Counted from the stretch's first letter, positions 30,212 to 41,514 are shown. The stretch: DNA of 64,000 nt from Diphasiastrum complanatum (GCA_029204225.1 CM055110.1:2370659-2434658), one strand, 5' to 3'. The notes: a model not told the origin generated them from the letters alone. Translations and numbers: made by a program.

Positions 30212-31114
30212 ACTACATTTGTCCCTTGCCCTTCAAATCAACATACTGATTTTCAATAAAATTCACATTCTTGTTAGAGAAAACTTTATAGGTGACTATG
30301 TTATACAGTCTGTACATTCCATCTGAATTACAATAGCCAACAAAAATTGATTTAAAAAAATGCTCATCAAGTTTCTTTCTATTGTCCTTTGGGTCATGAG
30401 CATAAGTTGTGCATCCAAATACTTTCAAATGTTTGATTGAGGTTTTGAACCCAGTCCAAACCTCATAAGGAGTTTTGTTGTTAGGAACACCCTTGGTTGT
30501 GCATCGATTTCGCACATAAGTTGTTGAAACAGCATGTTGCCAAAATGATTTGGGCAAAGAAACATGTGCGATCATGCATTTAACAAACTTGACTAAGGTT
30601 CTGTTCTTCCTTTCAACTAGTTCATTTGACTGTGGAGAATAGGAAGCAGCAAACTATTGCTCGATGCCATTGGCTAAGCAGTAGTCCTTGAATTCATTTG
30701 AAATGTATTCTCCACCATTGTTGCTCCTGAGAGCTTTGATTCTTTTTCCTGTTTGCAATTCAACATTCTCCTTAAATTTCTTGAAGAACTGGAAAGCTTC
30801 AGATTTGTGCTTTAGGAAATAGACAACAATCCTCCTGGAATAATCATCTATGAAAGTAATAAAGAACTTTGCATCAAGTAATGATGATGTCTGCATAGGG
30901 TCACATATATCAGTATGCACAATGTCTAACAGATCTTTACAAACGTGTTCTTGATTTGACTAGAATGGCCTCCTTGCCTGATTTCCTCTGATACAACAAG
31001 GGGATCGACAATTTTATAGTCTAGATCAAGAACTAAAGAGTGTTTAGACATGTTATTTATTGATGTACAGTTAAGGTGACCAAGACTATAATTCCAAATC
31101 ACTTCTTTATTCAT
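30212..31114 (-). pseudogene. Ty1/copia gag-pre-integrase and integrase (element C2)
   Basis: Minus strand: VIWNYSLGHLNCTSINNMSK (gag-pre-integrase), HTDICDPMQTSSLLDAKFFI (first Asp), TFIDDYSRRIVVYFLKHKSE, IKALRSNNGGEYISNEFKDY (second Asp changed to Asn: SNN for SDN), then MIAHVSLPKSFWQHAVSTTY, NNKTPYEVWTGFKTSIKHLK and SIFVGYCNSDGMYRLYN. It ends at the integrase-RT linker (VDLKGKG, about 30215). It faces element C1 tail to tail, and its 3' truncation is at the same pol position as the 5' truncation of C1. Confidence 0.85.
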
Positions 31115-31227
31115 TGAGGATGCAAAGAGAACTCACTGGCTTTGTTATCGAGTTGTTTGTGCCGAGGGTATTTCTTCTAGCTATGACACCACCAAAGAGG
31201 TCGATGGTGTGCAAGGCATTGGCGTTC

Positions 31228-31500
31228 TTAAACATGATGGTTCACCACATCGAAGAGAGAATAATGTTGCAGCTACTTCAAACTCAATAACTCTAAAAGG
31301 TTGCATGGGGTTCATTTGGCTTCAAACAAGTGTCAACGTAATTTGACGGAGGAAGATCTTCTCTATTCTAGATCTTCCTCTGTCATAAATTGACACTTAT
31401 TCAAATTTAGATGAACCACATGTAACCACTTTGAGATATTGAGTTCAAAGTACCAGCAACCTTTTCTCTCTTTGATGCTACAAACCATCAGAGACTCAAG
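31228..31500. repeat. long imperfect hairpin (arms about 130 nt)
   Basis: The left arm 31228-31360 and the reverse complement of 31370-31500 align along their whole length with about 75% identity by eye. Matching blocks: GATGGTT, CGAAGAGAGA/CAAAGAGAGA, CAAACTCAATA/TGAACTCAATA, GGTTGCATG/GGTTACATG, GGTTCAT, AAGTGTCAA and GGAAGATCT. The loop is about 10 nt. The right arm, read on the minus strand, gives SIKERKGCWYFELN and HVVHLNLNKCQFMTEEDLE, a leucine-rich-repeat-like peptide. The geometry is that of a young inverted duplication able to make a MIRNA- or hairpin-siRNA-like transcript. Confidence 0.75.
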
Positions 31501-31639
31501 GACTTGAAGAAATATCAAGTTTCTACCTATAAAGCATTTGTAGCTTATGATCCAGTATCTGCAAAAATACACAGAAAGAGCAAACAGGCCTTACCTGCAG
31601 AAATGCACGAGAACTGCCCACAGGCAAAAACTGCAAACA

Positions 31640-32240
31640 ACCACAACCACAATGTACACGGCTTTGACGAAGGCACCGTAGGCAACCATAGCGTCCTGTA
31701 AACGGTTTCGATATTCAAGGTAATGAACCGAAGCCGCACCTTCAAGCAATCGGAAAGTCCCACGTACGGCTTTGACGAAGGCACCGCAACCACCCACAAA
31801 GCCTCACAAACGGTCCATTACAACACCTTCAAGAAAATTGAAAGTCAACACATAAGGCCACAAGCGAAGACCAGTGAAGCAAAGGAAAACTGCCAAGGAA
31901 AAACACAAGGCCTCACTTATGGTTCATTGCAAAGCGAACAAAAACTGCCACGGAAGAACCTCAAGGCCTCACCTACGGCTTGCTATGAAGCAAAACCAAG
32001 GAAAACTGCCAAGCACCACAAGGCTTCAGCATGCAGTTCATTACGAACCAAACTATAGGAAACCACAATGTCAAAGATTGCGGTCTACTAGTGAAGACCA
32101 AGCGAGAACCGAAGGCTACCCAAGGAACCTCACATACGGTTCATTAAAAAGCGACACCATACCTCTAGGGAAGAATTGCAAGGCCTCACATATGGTTCAT
32201 TATGAAGAGAAACCAAACCACCAGGGAACGATTGCACCCA
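31640..32240 (+). repeat. minisatellite, about 55-65 bp units
   Basis: Units share AAGGCCTCACNTAYGGTTCATTRYRAAGCGA and ACTGCCAAGG-like blocks (written out in part: AAGGCCTCAC, GGTTCATT, GAACTGCC), at about 31910, 31965, 32020, 32130 and 32190. An earlier pair repeats CGGCTTTGACGAAGGCACCG at about 31660 and 31769. Two overlapping frames stay open through it (31723-32058 and 31874-32248), as expected of a repeat, so I do not call a protein. Confidence 0.75.
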
Positions 32241-32242
32241 GT

Positions 32243-32931
32243 ATGTGATATGGCTCACGACCACGAACAACCGCATAGAGACGATTGTGGTCATAGATGA
32301 CTGCAAAGATGGCTACACAAAATGGAGGAGCTTCACGACCCAAGGACAGGGAAGATCAACCAAAGTACCAGCATGGACAACGAACTCCACAGACGAAGGA
32401 GACATCAAACTGGAAGTCGTTAGAATGTGCTTATTCTTGTAATCTGATGATTAACTTAAGCTCATTCTCTCTGTTCTTATATAAACAGGATGATCGTGAG
32501 AGAGAAGGTTGCATAGATAGACATTGTGCGGTATGCCAAGTAGTGCTCACAAATTCATTTGAGAATACAAATGCTATTTACACATCTCGCTCCATTGTAT
32601 AATCTTGAATGCTTATACTTTTTCATTGTTCATCACACGTTCAACTATTAATTTTTCTATTCCGCACAAAGGCTCATTTTTGTTAAATGATTCTAAATCA
32701 ATTCTAAGTAGGCAGTGTTCATCTAAAGGCTTGGAAGAGGATACATCCCAGTTAGCAGCAGTGCTTGCAGCTGAGAGTTTGACTCCATCCAACTTAATCA
32801 TAGGAATCATAATAGAGACTATTGCACGTGACTGATCGTCTGATTTTCCATCAGTGCTATTAGAGCACTATGCATCACCTAGATTCCATTAGTGGTATTA
32901 GAGCACTGTGCATCACCTAATTTCCTTCAGA
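32243..32931 (+). repeat. LTR-like sequence with a duplicated primer-site motif
   Basis: A TATA-like TTATATAAACAGG (about 32476) precedes a transcript-start-like region, giving an LTR-like layout. At the right edge a 39-bp unit occurs twice (about 32853-32892 and 32893-32931): GTGCTATTAGAGCACTATG and GTGGTATTAGAGCACTGTG. The motif resembles the tRNA-Met primer site TGGTATCAGAGC. The left edge is not determined. Confidence 0.45.
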
Positions 32932-33384
32932 ATTGCCAAGTGCTTACACACCATGGTCCTCTTCGATGTCGTCATAGAAGAGACACCCCCTCGTTACATA
33001 CAAGTCACTTGTAGGGCTAGTGAACCTCTTTTGAGGTGATCCTCAATGGGATTTAATTCGGATCATCATTAATATTCCAACTATTAATTATGAACCCTTC
33101 ATTTTTCCCTCATAGTTTTGGAGCGAGTTTTCTTTTTTTTCTCACGATTTTATGCAGCAAGATAGAGTATTAGAACGATTGAGGGCTCTTGATGACTAGC
33201 TCGTAGCTCTAGCAGAATAGTTGGGTACTCATCATCCTCCAAGGAGATTCAGTTGACTCCTTGTGTTGACCTCACACATGCTTCTCCTTCCCATGAGGGT
33301 CACTCCGACGACGGTCCTTCCCTCACACATGGCGCTACTGCCAGTGCTTCATCCCAACACTCTTGGGACAGGAGGAGGAGCTTA
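32932..33384 (+). pseudogene. possible retroelement leader and gag start
   Basis: The frame at about 33151-33240 reads QQDRVLERLRALDD*LVALA, E*LGTHHPPRRF with two stops at Gln positions (TAG). It resembles a gag N-terminal coiled region but is too short to assign. It is interrupted at 33385 by copia B. Confidence 0.35.
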
Positions 33385-33716
33385 TGAAAGATTCAACTAG
33401 TTTGATCATATTTTGCTACATTTTCGTATTTGGCAAATTGAGGCCAACTTTTTTTTAGACTTAAAGTTTGACTTTTCAAAGTTCATTAGTCTAAATTTAT
33501 TTGAATAAATACTTTCTAAAAGTGGGGGAAAGTCAGAAGTTGAGCTTTAGTATATTCAAATTTGAATGTTGGGTACTTTCAATCTAGACCCTAGAGTTAG
33601 CATTCTGAACTGCTATAAAAGGATGTAACTCATGGAGAGACATATATTCTCTCTTCTCTATCTCATTTCATGCCTATACATGGTTCTCTTGGGTTCTACT
33701 ATCCATTGGTGCAATA
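33385..33716 (+). repeat. truncated 5' LTR of copia B (family alpha)
   Basis: Starts TGAAAGATTCAACTAG, identical to the start of the 36300 LTR. It follows that LTR with about 90% identity through CAAATTTGAATGTTGGGTACTT and CTCTTCTCTATCTCATTTCA to CTATCCATTGGTGCA. A segment of about 60 bp (near 36508-36570) is absent here. At about 33716 it passes straight into gag-pre-integrase coding sequence. Confidence 0.9.
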
Positions 33717-33743
33717 CCTATTCAAGAGGTTTGACATAAAAGA

Positions 33744-36302
33744 ATGGAACACCTCAACTTCAAGTCATTGGAGGTAATGGCTAGAAAGAAGGTTGTGATA
33801 GGTCTTCCAAGTTGCTTAAGAGGCATAAAACATGTTTGTGAGTCTTTGCTTTGTCTAAGTCACATAGACTACCTTATACTAGATCTACAAAGTCTTTTCA
33901 GCTTGTACATTCAGATATTCATGGATTCACTACAATAAGCAATAGTGGAGATAAGATGTATGTAACATTCATTGATGATTTTAGTAGATTTTGTTAGATC
34001 TATCTACTAAAGAGCAAGGATGAAATGTATGATGTCTTTATCAAGTTCAAGAATGCAAGAGAGAACCAATTTTTCACAAAGATCAAGTGCTTAAGGAGTG
34101 ACAATGGTGGTGAGTACATATCTACCAAGTTAAAGGCCTTTTGTGATGAGCAAGGGATCAAGAGGGAGTATACAACATCAAGGACCCCACAACAAAATGG
34201 AGTGTCTGAAAGGAAGAATAGGACTTTATGTGAAGTGCTAAAGCCATAAGGTTAAGTTCTAATCTTGACAAACCATTTTGAGATCAAGCTTTGTTGTATG
34301 GCAATTTCTTGTGCAATAGGTGGTCGAGTGCTATTTTGGATGGAAGGACACCTTTTGAGATTCTATTCAAGAGGAGGCCGAGTGTCAACTTTCTAAGAAC
34401 CTTTGGATGCACATGCTATGTCAACATTAATCTTGATGATAGGACCAAGGAGGATTCATCTTCAGGAAGAGGTATTTTTGTTGGATATAGTGAGGTGAGT
34501 AAAGCCTACAAGGATTACACTCCTACTACTAACAAATTGATTGTTGGTAGAGATGTCATTTTCGATGAGGGAAACATTCCAAAAGTGTCTTCAAGCATAA
34601 TTGATGGTGATGTGGATGGATCTAACATTCTTAATGTTGATGTAAAGGATTCTACTTTAGATGGTGATGATGATAGACCTTCATGATCAAGTCAAAGGCC
34701 AAGAAGAACATCAATGGAAATACAAGTACCTTCAAGGCTCACATATGATGAAAAGGGTAAGCAAGTAGTTTCTGGAATATGTTGCCTTCCTAACCTCTTT
34801 TGATGAACCTACAAGTGTAGATGAAGCAAGGATAGAAGATGAGTGGATCCAAGCAATGGATCTTGAGTATCAAGCTCTTATGAAGAATGGAACATGGAGA
34901 TTGGTGGAGTTGCCTAAGGACAAGAAAGCTATTGGATGCAAATGCAAGGTGAAGACAAACCAAGATGGATCTATCAACAAGTACAAGGCAAGGTTAGTGG
35001 CAAAAGGATATGTTCAACAACAAGGGATTGACTATGATGAGACCTTTGCACCCATGGCAAAGATGGTAAGCATTCGAGTCATCATCTCATTGCTACACTT
35101 TATGGATAGGATCTATGAAAAATGGACATTACAAATGCACTCTTGAATGGTGATCTTGAAGAGGAAGTGTACATGGAGCAACCCGAGAGCTACATTTCAT
35201 CAACAAAACCAAATCATGTATGTCTACTACAAAAGAGTTTGTATGGCCTTAAGCAAGGTATGCTAAGCTTAACACTTTTTTACTCTCTAAAGGCTTTGTT
35301 ATGAGTGAGTATGATCATTCACTTAATATATGTGGATGATATCATCTTGAGTGGTGGAGACAACCAAGATGTGGAGGATATCAAGAGTGCTCTTAAGGAG
35401 TTTGAGGTGCATGATCTTGGTAACTTGCATTACATTTTGGGGATAAAAGTCATTATATCTTCTCAATCTAGTTTCATTTTTCAAGAGAAGTATGCTAATT
35501 TTATTCTAGAAAGATTTCATATGGTAGATGCAAAAGCTAGTGATACACCTATGGAGTCTCATCTAAAACTAACTATAAGAGGTAGTGAAAGATCCTTCAA
35601 GGACATTACTCTCTATAGGAAGCTAGTTGGTTCACTCATCTATCTAACTATTACTAGACCAGATCTAAGCTATTGTGTTGGAAGATTGAGTCAATCCATG
35701 CAAGATCCTAGTGAGGAGCATTGGAAGCTAGGAAAGCAAGTTTTGAGGTACATCATTGGAACTCGAGATTTTGGCATATTGTATGAGGGATTATCATCTA
35801 ATCTTTTTGGATTTTTAGATTTGGACTATGCAGGAGATGTAATGGATAGGAAATCCATTAGTGCTCATTGTGTTTTCATAGGTGATAGAGCTATATCATG
35901 GAGTCAAAGAAACAAGCCATTATCTCATTGTCATCTAGTGTGGCCGAGTACAAAGCTCTTACGCATTGCACAAAGGAGATGGTATGGATCAAGAGGATGA
36001 TCAAGGATCTTCACTTGCTGGATTTTTCAGAGAGACCAATCATTTTTTGTAACAATCAATCAGCCCAAAGGTTGGCAACCAATCCTATCTTTCATGCTAG
36101 GAGCAAGCATATTGAGGTGCAATATCATTTTGTGAGGGAGCAAGTCATTGCAAAGGAGGTGGAGCTTGAGCATTTTTCCTCAAGGGAATGTGTAGCTGAT
36201 ATCTTCACCAAAGCATTGGGAAAGGACTTGTTCATGAAGCATAGGACTTCACTTGGAGTATTATCAAAGTCTATGCTAAAACTAGTTGAAGAGAGAGTGT
36301 GA
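33744..36302 (+). pseudogene. Ty1/copia pol of element B (gag-pre-integrase, integrase, RT, RNase H)
   Basis: Blocks in order: KRMEHLNFKSLEVMARKK (gag-pre-integrase); integrase with all three catalytic sites, LVHSDIHGF, CLRSDNGGEYIST and TPQQNGVSERKNR (33900-34249); SAILDGRTPFEILFKRRPS and GIFVGYSEVSKAY; RT WRLVELPKDKKAIGCK, NKYKARLVAKGYVQQQGID, TNALLNGDLEEEVYMEQP, IYVDDIILSGGD; RNase H DLDYAGDVMDRKS, SVAEYKALTHCTKEMVW, ARSKHIEVQYHFVREQV, ADIFTKALGKD. Gag and protease are absent. One stop in integrase is at a Trp position (FC*IYLLKSKD). The final stop TGA (36300-36302) overlaps the first bases of the 3' LTR. Confidence 0.92.
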
Positions 36303-36941
36303 AAGATTCAACTAGTTTGATCATATTTGCATTTTCATATTTAGAAATTTGAGGCCAGCTTTGTTTTAGACTTAGAGTTTGACTTTTCTAAGTTCATTAG
36401 TCTAAATTTCATTTGAATAAACACTTTTTGAAAGTGTGGGAAAGTTAGAAGTCTAGTTTGAGTAGATTAAAATTTGAATGTTGGGTACTTTGAATCTAGA
36501 CCCAAAAATAGTAGGGTTAGCATTTTGGTGAGAAAGCCAAGTGGCCAAAAAGGGGTTGGACCTGTTATAGAAGTATGTAACTCATGGAAAGACATATATT
36601 CTCTCTTCTCTATCTCATTTCATGCTTATACATGGTTCTCTTCAGTTCTACTATCCATTGGTGCACTATACTTGTGATTGCATGCAATTCTATGTGTAGA
36701 ATGATCTATATTTGCTATTTTTGGATCCACACGTGTGAAATATAGGAGCTTGCTGGTTTTGTATGGACAGAAAAAGTACTTTATCTTTTCATTCATGTTT
36801 GATCAAGTTCTATTAGAGTTTGCATCGCATTTTGTGTGTAGATGCTGATTTTTCTACATTGGTGAGATTGGTAGAGTAGCTTCTTTTGTAACCCAAGATC
36901 TTTTTATGGATTGGATCATCATTGATCTAAAATCCTTCACA
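36300..36941 (+). repeat. 3' LTR of copia B, complete (642 bp), family alpha
   Basis: Preceded by the purine tract GAAGAGAGAGTG. Starts TGAAAGATTC and ends CCTTCACA (36941). Carries ACACGTGTGAAATATAG (palindrome core at 36728-36737). No 5-bp duplication matches between the outer flanks (GCTTA before 33385, AATCT after 36941). Confidence 0.9.
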
Positions 36942-36991
36942 AATCTGCCTTGGTGTCTCTTGTTGTGGAGGATGTGGCGATGACAATGTGG

Positions 36992-38946
36992 TCATGAGTC
37001 TTGCACGTCCGCAGAGCCAATCTCGTCATGGGGAGAGTCCCTACTTCGAGAGACACTGACCCAAGAGGTAGCATGTTGAACACATGACACTATGGCTCTT
37101 GCGTCTCCAGATCTGGCACTTTCCACAATCATATGATTCTTGCGCTCAGCTACACCATTGAGAGCAGGAGTATGAGCTTGCGTAAATTGTCTTTTAATCC
37201 CACATTGATCACAAAGATCATTGAAGTCATTAGACTTGTACTCACCTCCACTATCTGATCTTAGGACTCTGATCTTCCTACCTGTTTGATTTTTTACCAA
37301 TGCTTTGAAACTCTTGAAGTTGTCAAATGCATCTGATTTCTTCTTCAAGAAGTAGATCCACGTCTTTCATGACATATCATCAATAAAGGTCATGAAATAG
37401 AAGGCTTTACCTAAGGACATGGTCCTCATAGGCCCGCATAAATCTGTGTGGATTAAATCCAGGTGTTCTTTGCTCTTGAAACACCCCCTTTATTGAACTT
37501 CTCTCGATGTTGCTTCCCATATATACATGATTCGCACATCGATTTCAAGTGGTCTTCAATGGTAGGCAATCCTATTACCATCTCCAATTTCCTCATCAAA
37601 CTGAGACTTCCCAAGTTCAAGTGACCAAGCCTCTTATGCCACAACTCAGTTTGCGATGGAATGGATGATACAAGTCCATGTTTCCCCTTGATTGTAGCAT
37701 TCAACCTGTACAATTTTGTATTGGGCTCCCTTACTCCATCCGCAATAACTTTGAACTTTTGGTTCACATCCTTCACAAAGCAATGATCATGGGCGAATTC
37801 TACTTTCAACTTTTGATCAGTAATGACTCCAACAGAAAGTAGATTTTCTTCAGAACTGGTACATAAAGTACCTCCCTGATCATCCTGCCTTTCCCATCAG
37901 GTAGTTGGATTGAAACAGTGCCTATCCCCTTGATCTTGCACACCTTGCCATTTGCCTGTGAAACGGATGTTCCATTATCCAACACTTTCATGCTACTGAA
38001 CCAATTCTTGTTACCTGTCATGTGTCTTGTGGCTCCCGAGTCAATATACCATGCTTGATCATCTTGATTAGATGATAATGCAGATATGAAGATGCTAGAG
38101 TCTTCAATCTCACTCTCATCGACAAGGTTACCTGCTTGCTTTGGTTTCCCCTTGCCTTGTTCTGCCAAGAATTTGTGACATTCACTTTTCCAATGGCCCT
38201 TTTTACCACAATGGAAGCACTTGCCTTTCTTTTTGGTCTTACTGAAAGATCCCTCATCCTCCTAAGACTTGGCAAATTGCTGCTTAGACTTCTTCTTGCC
38301 CTTGCCCTTGCCTTGTTTTTGGCATGTCGCAAGTGCCTGATCGTCAGTATTTTGATGTCTAGCTTTCACCATTTCTCGTCATTGCTCTTCCTGCATCAAG
38401 ATTCCTATGAGCTCATCAAAGGTTGGCAACCTTTCTCTTGATGCTATTCCGCTCACAAACATCTGATAGGGTTCTGCAATGCCGTACAATGCATTGTGCA
38501 CCAGCTCCACATCACGTATGCGCTCACCAATAAAATGCAGTTCATCCCTCATTGTCTTGATTCTGGTCATGTACGTATGAATGTGCTCTCCTTGCTCCAT
38601 GCGGGCACTATTCAACTTTGACTTCAAAAACATGATTCTTGACGGATTTGACGTCTCAAACTGCTCCTTTAGCACATCCCATGCCTGTTTGGGTTCACAG
38701 CATCACATATGTGGGTAATGATGTGATCCTTCACTGACAAGTTAATGAAGGTAAAAGCTTTCCTCATCTTTTTGTCGAACACTTTGATATCCGTTTCATT
38801 TGGCGGCCTTCTCTCATCACCTGTGACAAATTCCCACACATCTTTCTCCATCAGTATGTTTTTCATTTGAATTTCCACACTGCAAAGTTGGAAATGCCGT
38901 CCAATTTGCTACTTTCACTCAAAATGGACTCTCCCATGTTTGTCAT
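36992..38946 (-). pseudogene. Ty1/copia gag, protease and integrase (element C3)
   Basis: Minus strand from ATG 38946: SESSKLDGISNFAVWKFK, then after a 1-nt slip MKNILMEKDVWEFVTGDE; gag LKEQFETSNPSRIMFLKSKL and TRIKTMRDELHFIGERI; zinc-knuckle region near 38210 (CFHCGKKGHWKSEC-like in a shifted frame); protease QAWYIDSGATRHMTG with an intact DSGA; gag-pre-integrase WHKRLGHLNLGSLSLMRKL and CESCIYGKQHREKF; integrase VLRSDSGGEYKSNDF and NGVAERKNHMI. Pol ends near 37100, before integrase is complete, beside copia B. Confidence 0.88.
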
Positions 38947-40232
38947 CGCAAAACTGCTTGAAACTTCTGTCGTAGGCTAAAAAAACAGTATGTCGAGACC
39001 AGCAGTGATGTCAGAAGTTGAAAAAAATGACCTGCGCTTTTTCCCTTACTAGGCCACTCACCGCTTTTCCACCAATTTGAAAGCCAAATCGGCGTCGCCT
39101 TCCGAAATGCACTCAATCGTCAACTCCCAACTTCATGCCCAGTAGAATGGTGAAATCACTTCTGGCGCACTCCGAGCACTTTCTCCGCTGCAATCACTCT
39201 GTTTTGTTGTACCGTACTTCTAGGTACAGTCCGAGTGCCCTTCGTTTGAAAGTTATAGCCTTTCGTTTGGGTCAAAACGGGCAAAGGACCCAAAAATAGG
39301 GATTTTCTTTGTTTTTGAACTGTTTATTCACCTTGAAGAAACTTCACTCTTCACTTGTGAAGGGACCCAACTCCCATTTCAGTATGAAAATTTTTAATGA
39401 AATTGAAGGCCCAATTGCCCTTCAAACTTTCACAGCCCCTTGACTTGCCATCTAATGTCTTATTCTGATCCAAAGGCTCACACGCTTTCCAAAAGCATGA
39501 TCTCAATCATTGATCTTCATAGGGACTCATCCTATGGTCCTAGATGCTTTTGTGCATTGATCCACATGCCTACAAGCACTACTCACTTCGGAACGCTAGG
39601 AACCCATCTCTCTCCACCATGCGCGATCTGCCTACGGGCTCTTCCTCCTCCTACATTTTCCAGCTATGTCTCCCTTGAGGATTTTTCAACAATCTCTCTC
39701 TCTCTAAGTCTCGGTTGTCCACGGCCACTCCTGATCAGGCTCGCACTGCTAGGGCGCCCTCCTGTGTGCTTTTATAGCTTGGAAAATAGTTCAGAATAGA
39801 GAGAAAACTTTGCTTTTTGGCTTCTAAACCCTAGACCAGGGTTTTTCTCACAGCCTTGAACTTGGCTTGCTTTTCACAGCTCTTTGGCTGGCCAAATCAA
39901 TTGCTCTAAGGTCGCCCTACTACTGGAAAGCTGAAGCTTCACACCGTTTGTCAAACGGTGTCCAATTTATTGTACATTAACTACAAACACCGAATAGCCT
40001 GCTTTGAAATTTCAAAATTCTGTTTGTTGAGGTTCTGATTCAACCGACAACCCTTGTCTCTGAATCCTCACATAGTCTCAAGCTTGCCAAGCTTCCATGT
40101 GTTAAACAATCTGCACCAGTGTTTCCATCTTCAACCCGCCGTAAACCCCGAACTCTTAGAAGACGGTTCTCCCGAAGCTCTCTTCAACATCGATGATGTA
40201 CTGTGTACACTCCCTGTACGGTTCTGATACCA
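38947..40232 (-). promoter_or_regulatory. long leader and primer-binding site of element C3
   Basis: TTGGTATCAGAACCG on the minus strand (40219-40233) is a tRNA-Met primer site. About 1.27 kb lies between it and the gag ATG at 38946 without a reading frame that I recognise. This is long for a copia leader. Confidence 0.6.
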
Positions 40233-40505
40233 ACTTAGAATTCTCTTTGCATAGGAACACAGATCATGCTACATAGTAACAGAGACAGAAAAACACTCTC
40301 CATAGCAAGCTCACATAGCAACTGTATTTCTCAAAACGAAATTACACTGTACATATAGTTGTTCACTCAGGCAACCCATGCATGACCCAGGTTGTCGTTG
40401 GCGGGACGCGTGTCCCGCCGACTTGCCTCGTGGTGAGGCCAACTGATCCTTATCCACTGATAGGACCCACAGTACAGTAGCACAGTGATTCTACTTTAAT
40501 TCTAA
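40233..40505 (-). repeat. probable 5' LTR piece of element C3
   Basis: Located directly outside the primer-binding site. Contains the palindrome GGCGGGAC, GCGT, GTCCCGCC (40400-40419), GC-rich against an AT-rich background. The outer boundary is uncertain because plus-strand copia D protease begins at about 40520. Confidence 0.45.
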
Positions 40506-40519
40506 TTGTTTATTCATCC

Positions 40520-40960
40520 TTGATGGCATCTACACCAACAAGCAAGAGCTACTCCAATGACACATGGTGGATTGATAGTGGGGCTAGTTCCCACATGACA
40601 TTCCAAAAGGACTTCTTATCAACTCTTGTACCTTTTCTAGGTTGTAAAAAGTCTATTTTAACAGCAAGTGATCAAGAATGTAGAATAGATGGAGTGGGAA
40701 CAATCTCTTTAACTCTTGAATACCTAAACGATTGGATCCAAAAATTGTACTCTCTATTCCTAATCTTACTAAGAGCTTGCTAAGTGTTGGACAACTAATG
40801 GATAGTGGTGTAGATGTCCATTTTAGGCAAGGTGTTTGCTCTATTATGATAAATGACACTTGCATTGTAATGTATGTATCCTTTATTGATGATCACTCTA
40901 GATACACTTGGATTGAGCTTTTGGATTCCAAAAGTAAGACGTTTGAATGATGTGTTCATT
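40520..40960 (+). pseudogene. Ty1/copia protease and integrase scraps (element D)
   Basis: NDTWWIDSGASSHMTFQKDF contains the intact DSGAS active site. In shifted frames it continues SIPNLTKSLLSVGQLMDSG (end of the protease-like domain) and YVSFIDDHSRYTWIELLDS (integrase core start). Gag-pre-integrase is deleted between them. Sequence after about 40960 is unreadable. Confidence 0.8.
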
Positions 40961-41179
40961 CATAATGTTGAAAATTGTAAATTTTCAATCTTAGAAGTAA
41001 GTTGTAAATTTCTTATGAGAATAAGTGAAGCATTCAAAGTGGACACTTATATCCATAAGAAAGTAGTTAGCCTTATTGAGATGGAAATACTTTTTTATTT
41101 CAGTATTAGAAAAATCATGCCAAGTTGTGGTGATTTTTGGACTTATGTTTCTAGCATAAGTAAATATTGATGATCATAG

Positions 41180-41500
41180 AAAGTGCACATTGTATGATCG
41201 TATTTGTAGTGATCATCATGAGACTGGGAGGTCTCGGATCTCCATCAAGGAGGAGCATGCACAAATGTCAAATCTCCTAAATTGTAGGAGTTATCTCCTA
41301 CATTGTAGGAATCTAGAAGGTCAACACTAGCCACCAATGATGATGTGGCAAATGAGTGGAATCTTAGCCAAAGTGGATATAAATAAGCACTATGAGTTGT
41401 CTCACACAGGATATGGCTTAGAGAGAGATTATGAAGATTTTGTATATCATCCATGTGAGATCCATTTGGAGGCTAATGATGAGAAACATTGATTTGGGAG
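41180..41500. repeat. LTR-like sequence with paired small hairpins
   Basis: TCTCCTAAATTGTAGGAG (41272-41289) and TCCTACATTGTAGGA (41295-41309) are adjacent small hairpins. TATAAATAAGC at about 41379 is TATA-like. An LTR-like layout; family and edges are not determined. Confidence 0.4.
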
Positions 41501-41514
41501 CAATCTTGATGTTT

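Noticed and set aside
36992-37110. End of element C3 read as a continuous integrase tail
   Set aside because: After VESARS the translation no longer matches integrase. Sequence is probably rearranged next to copia B, so no domain was claimed.
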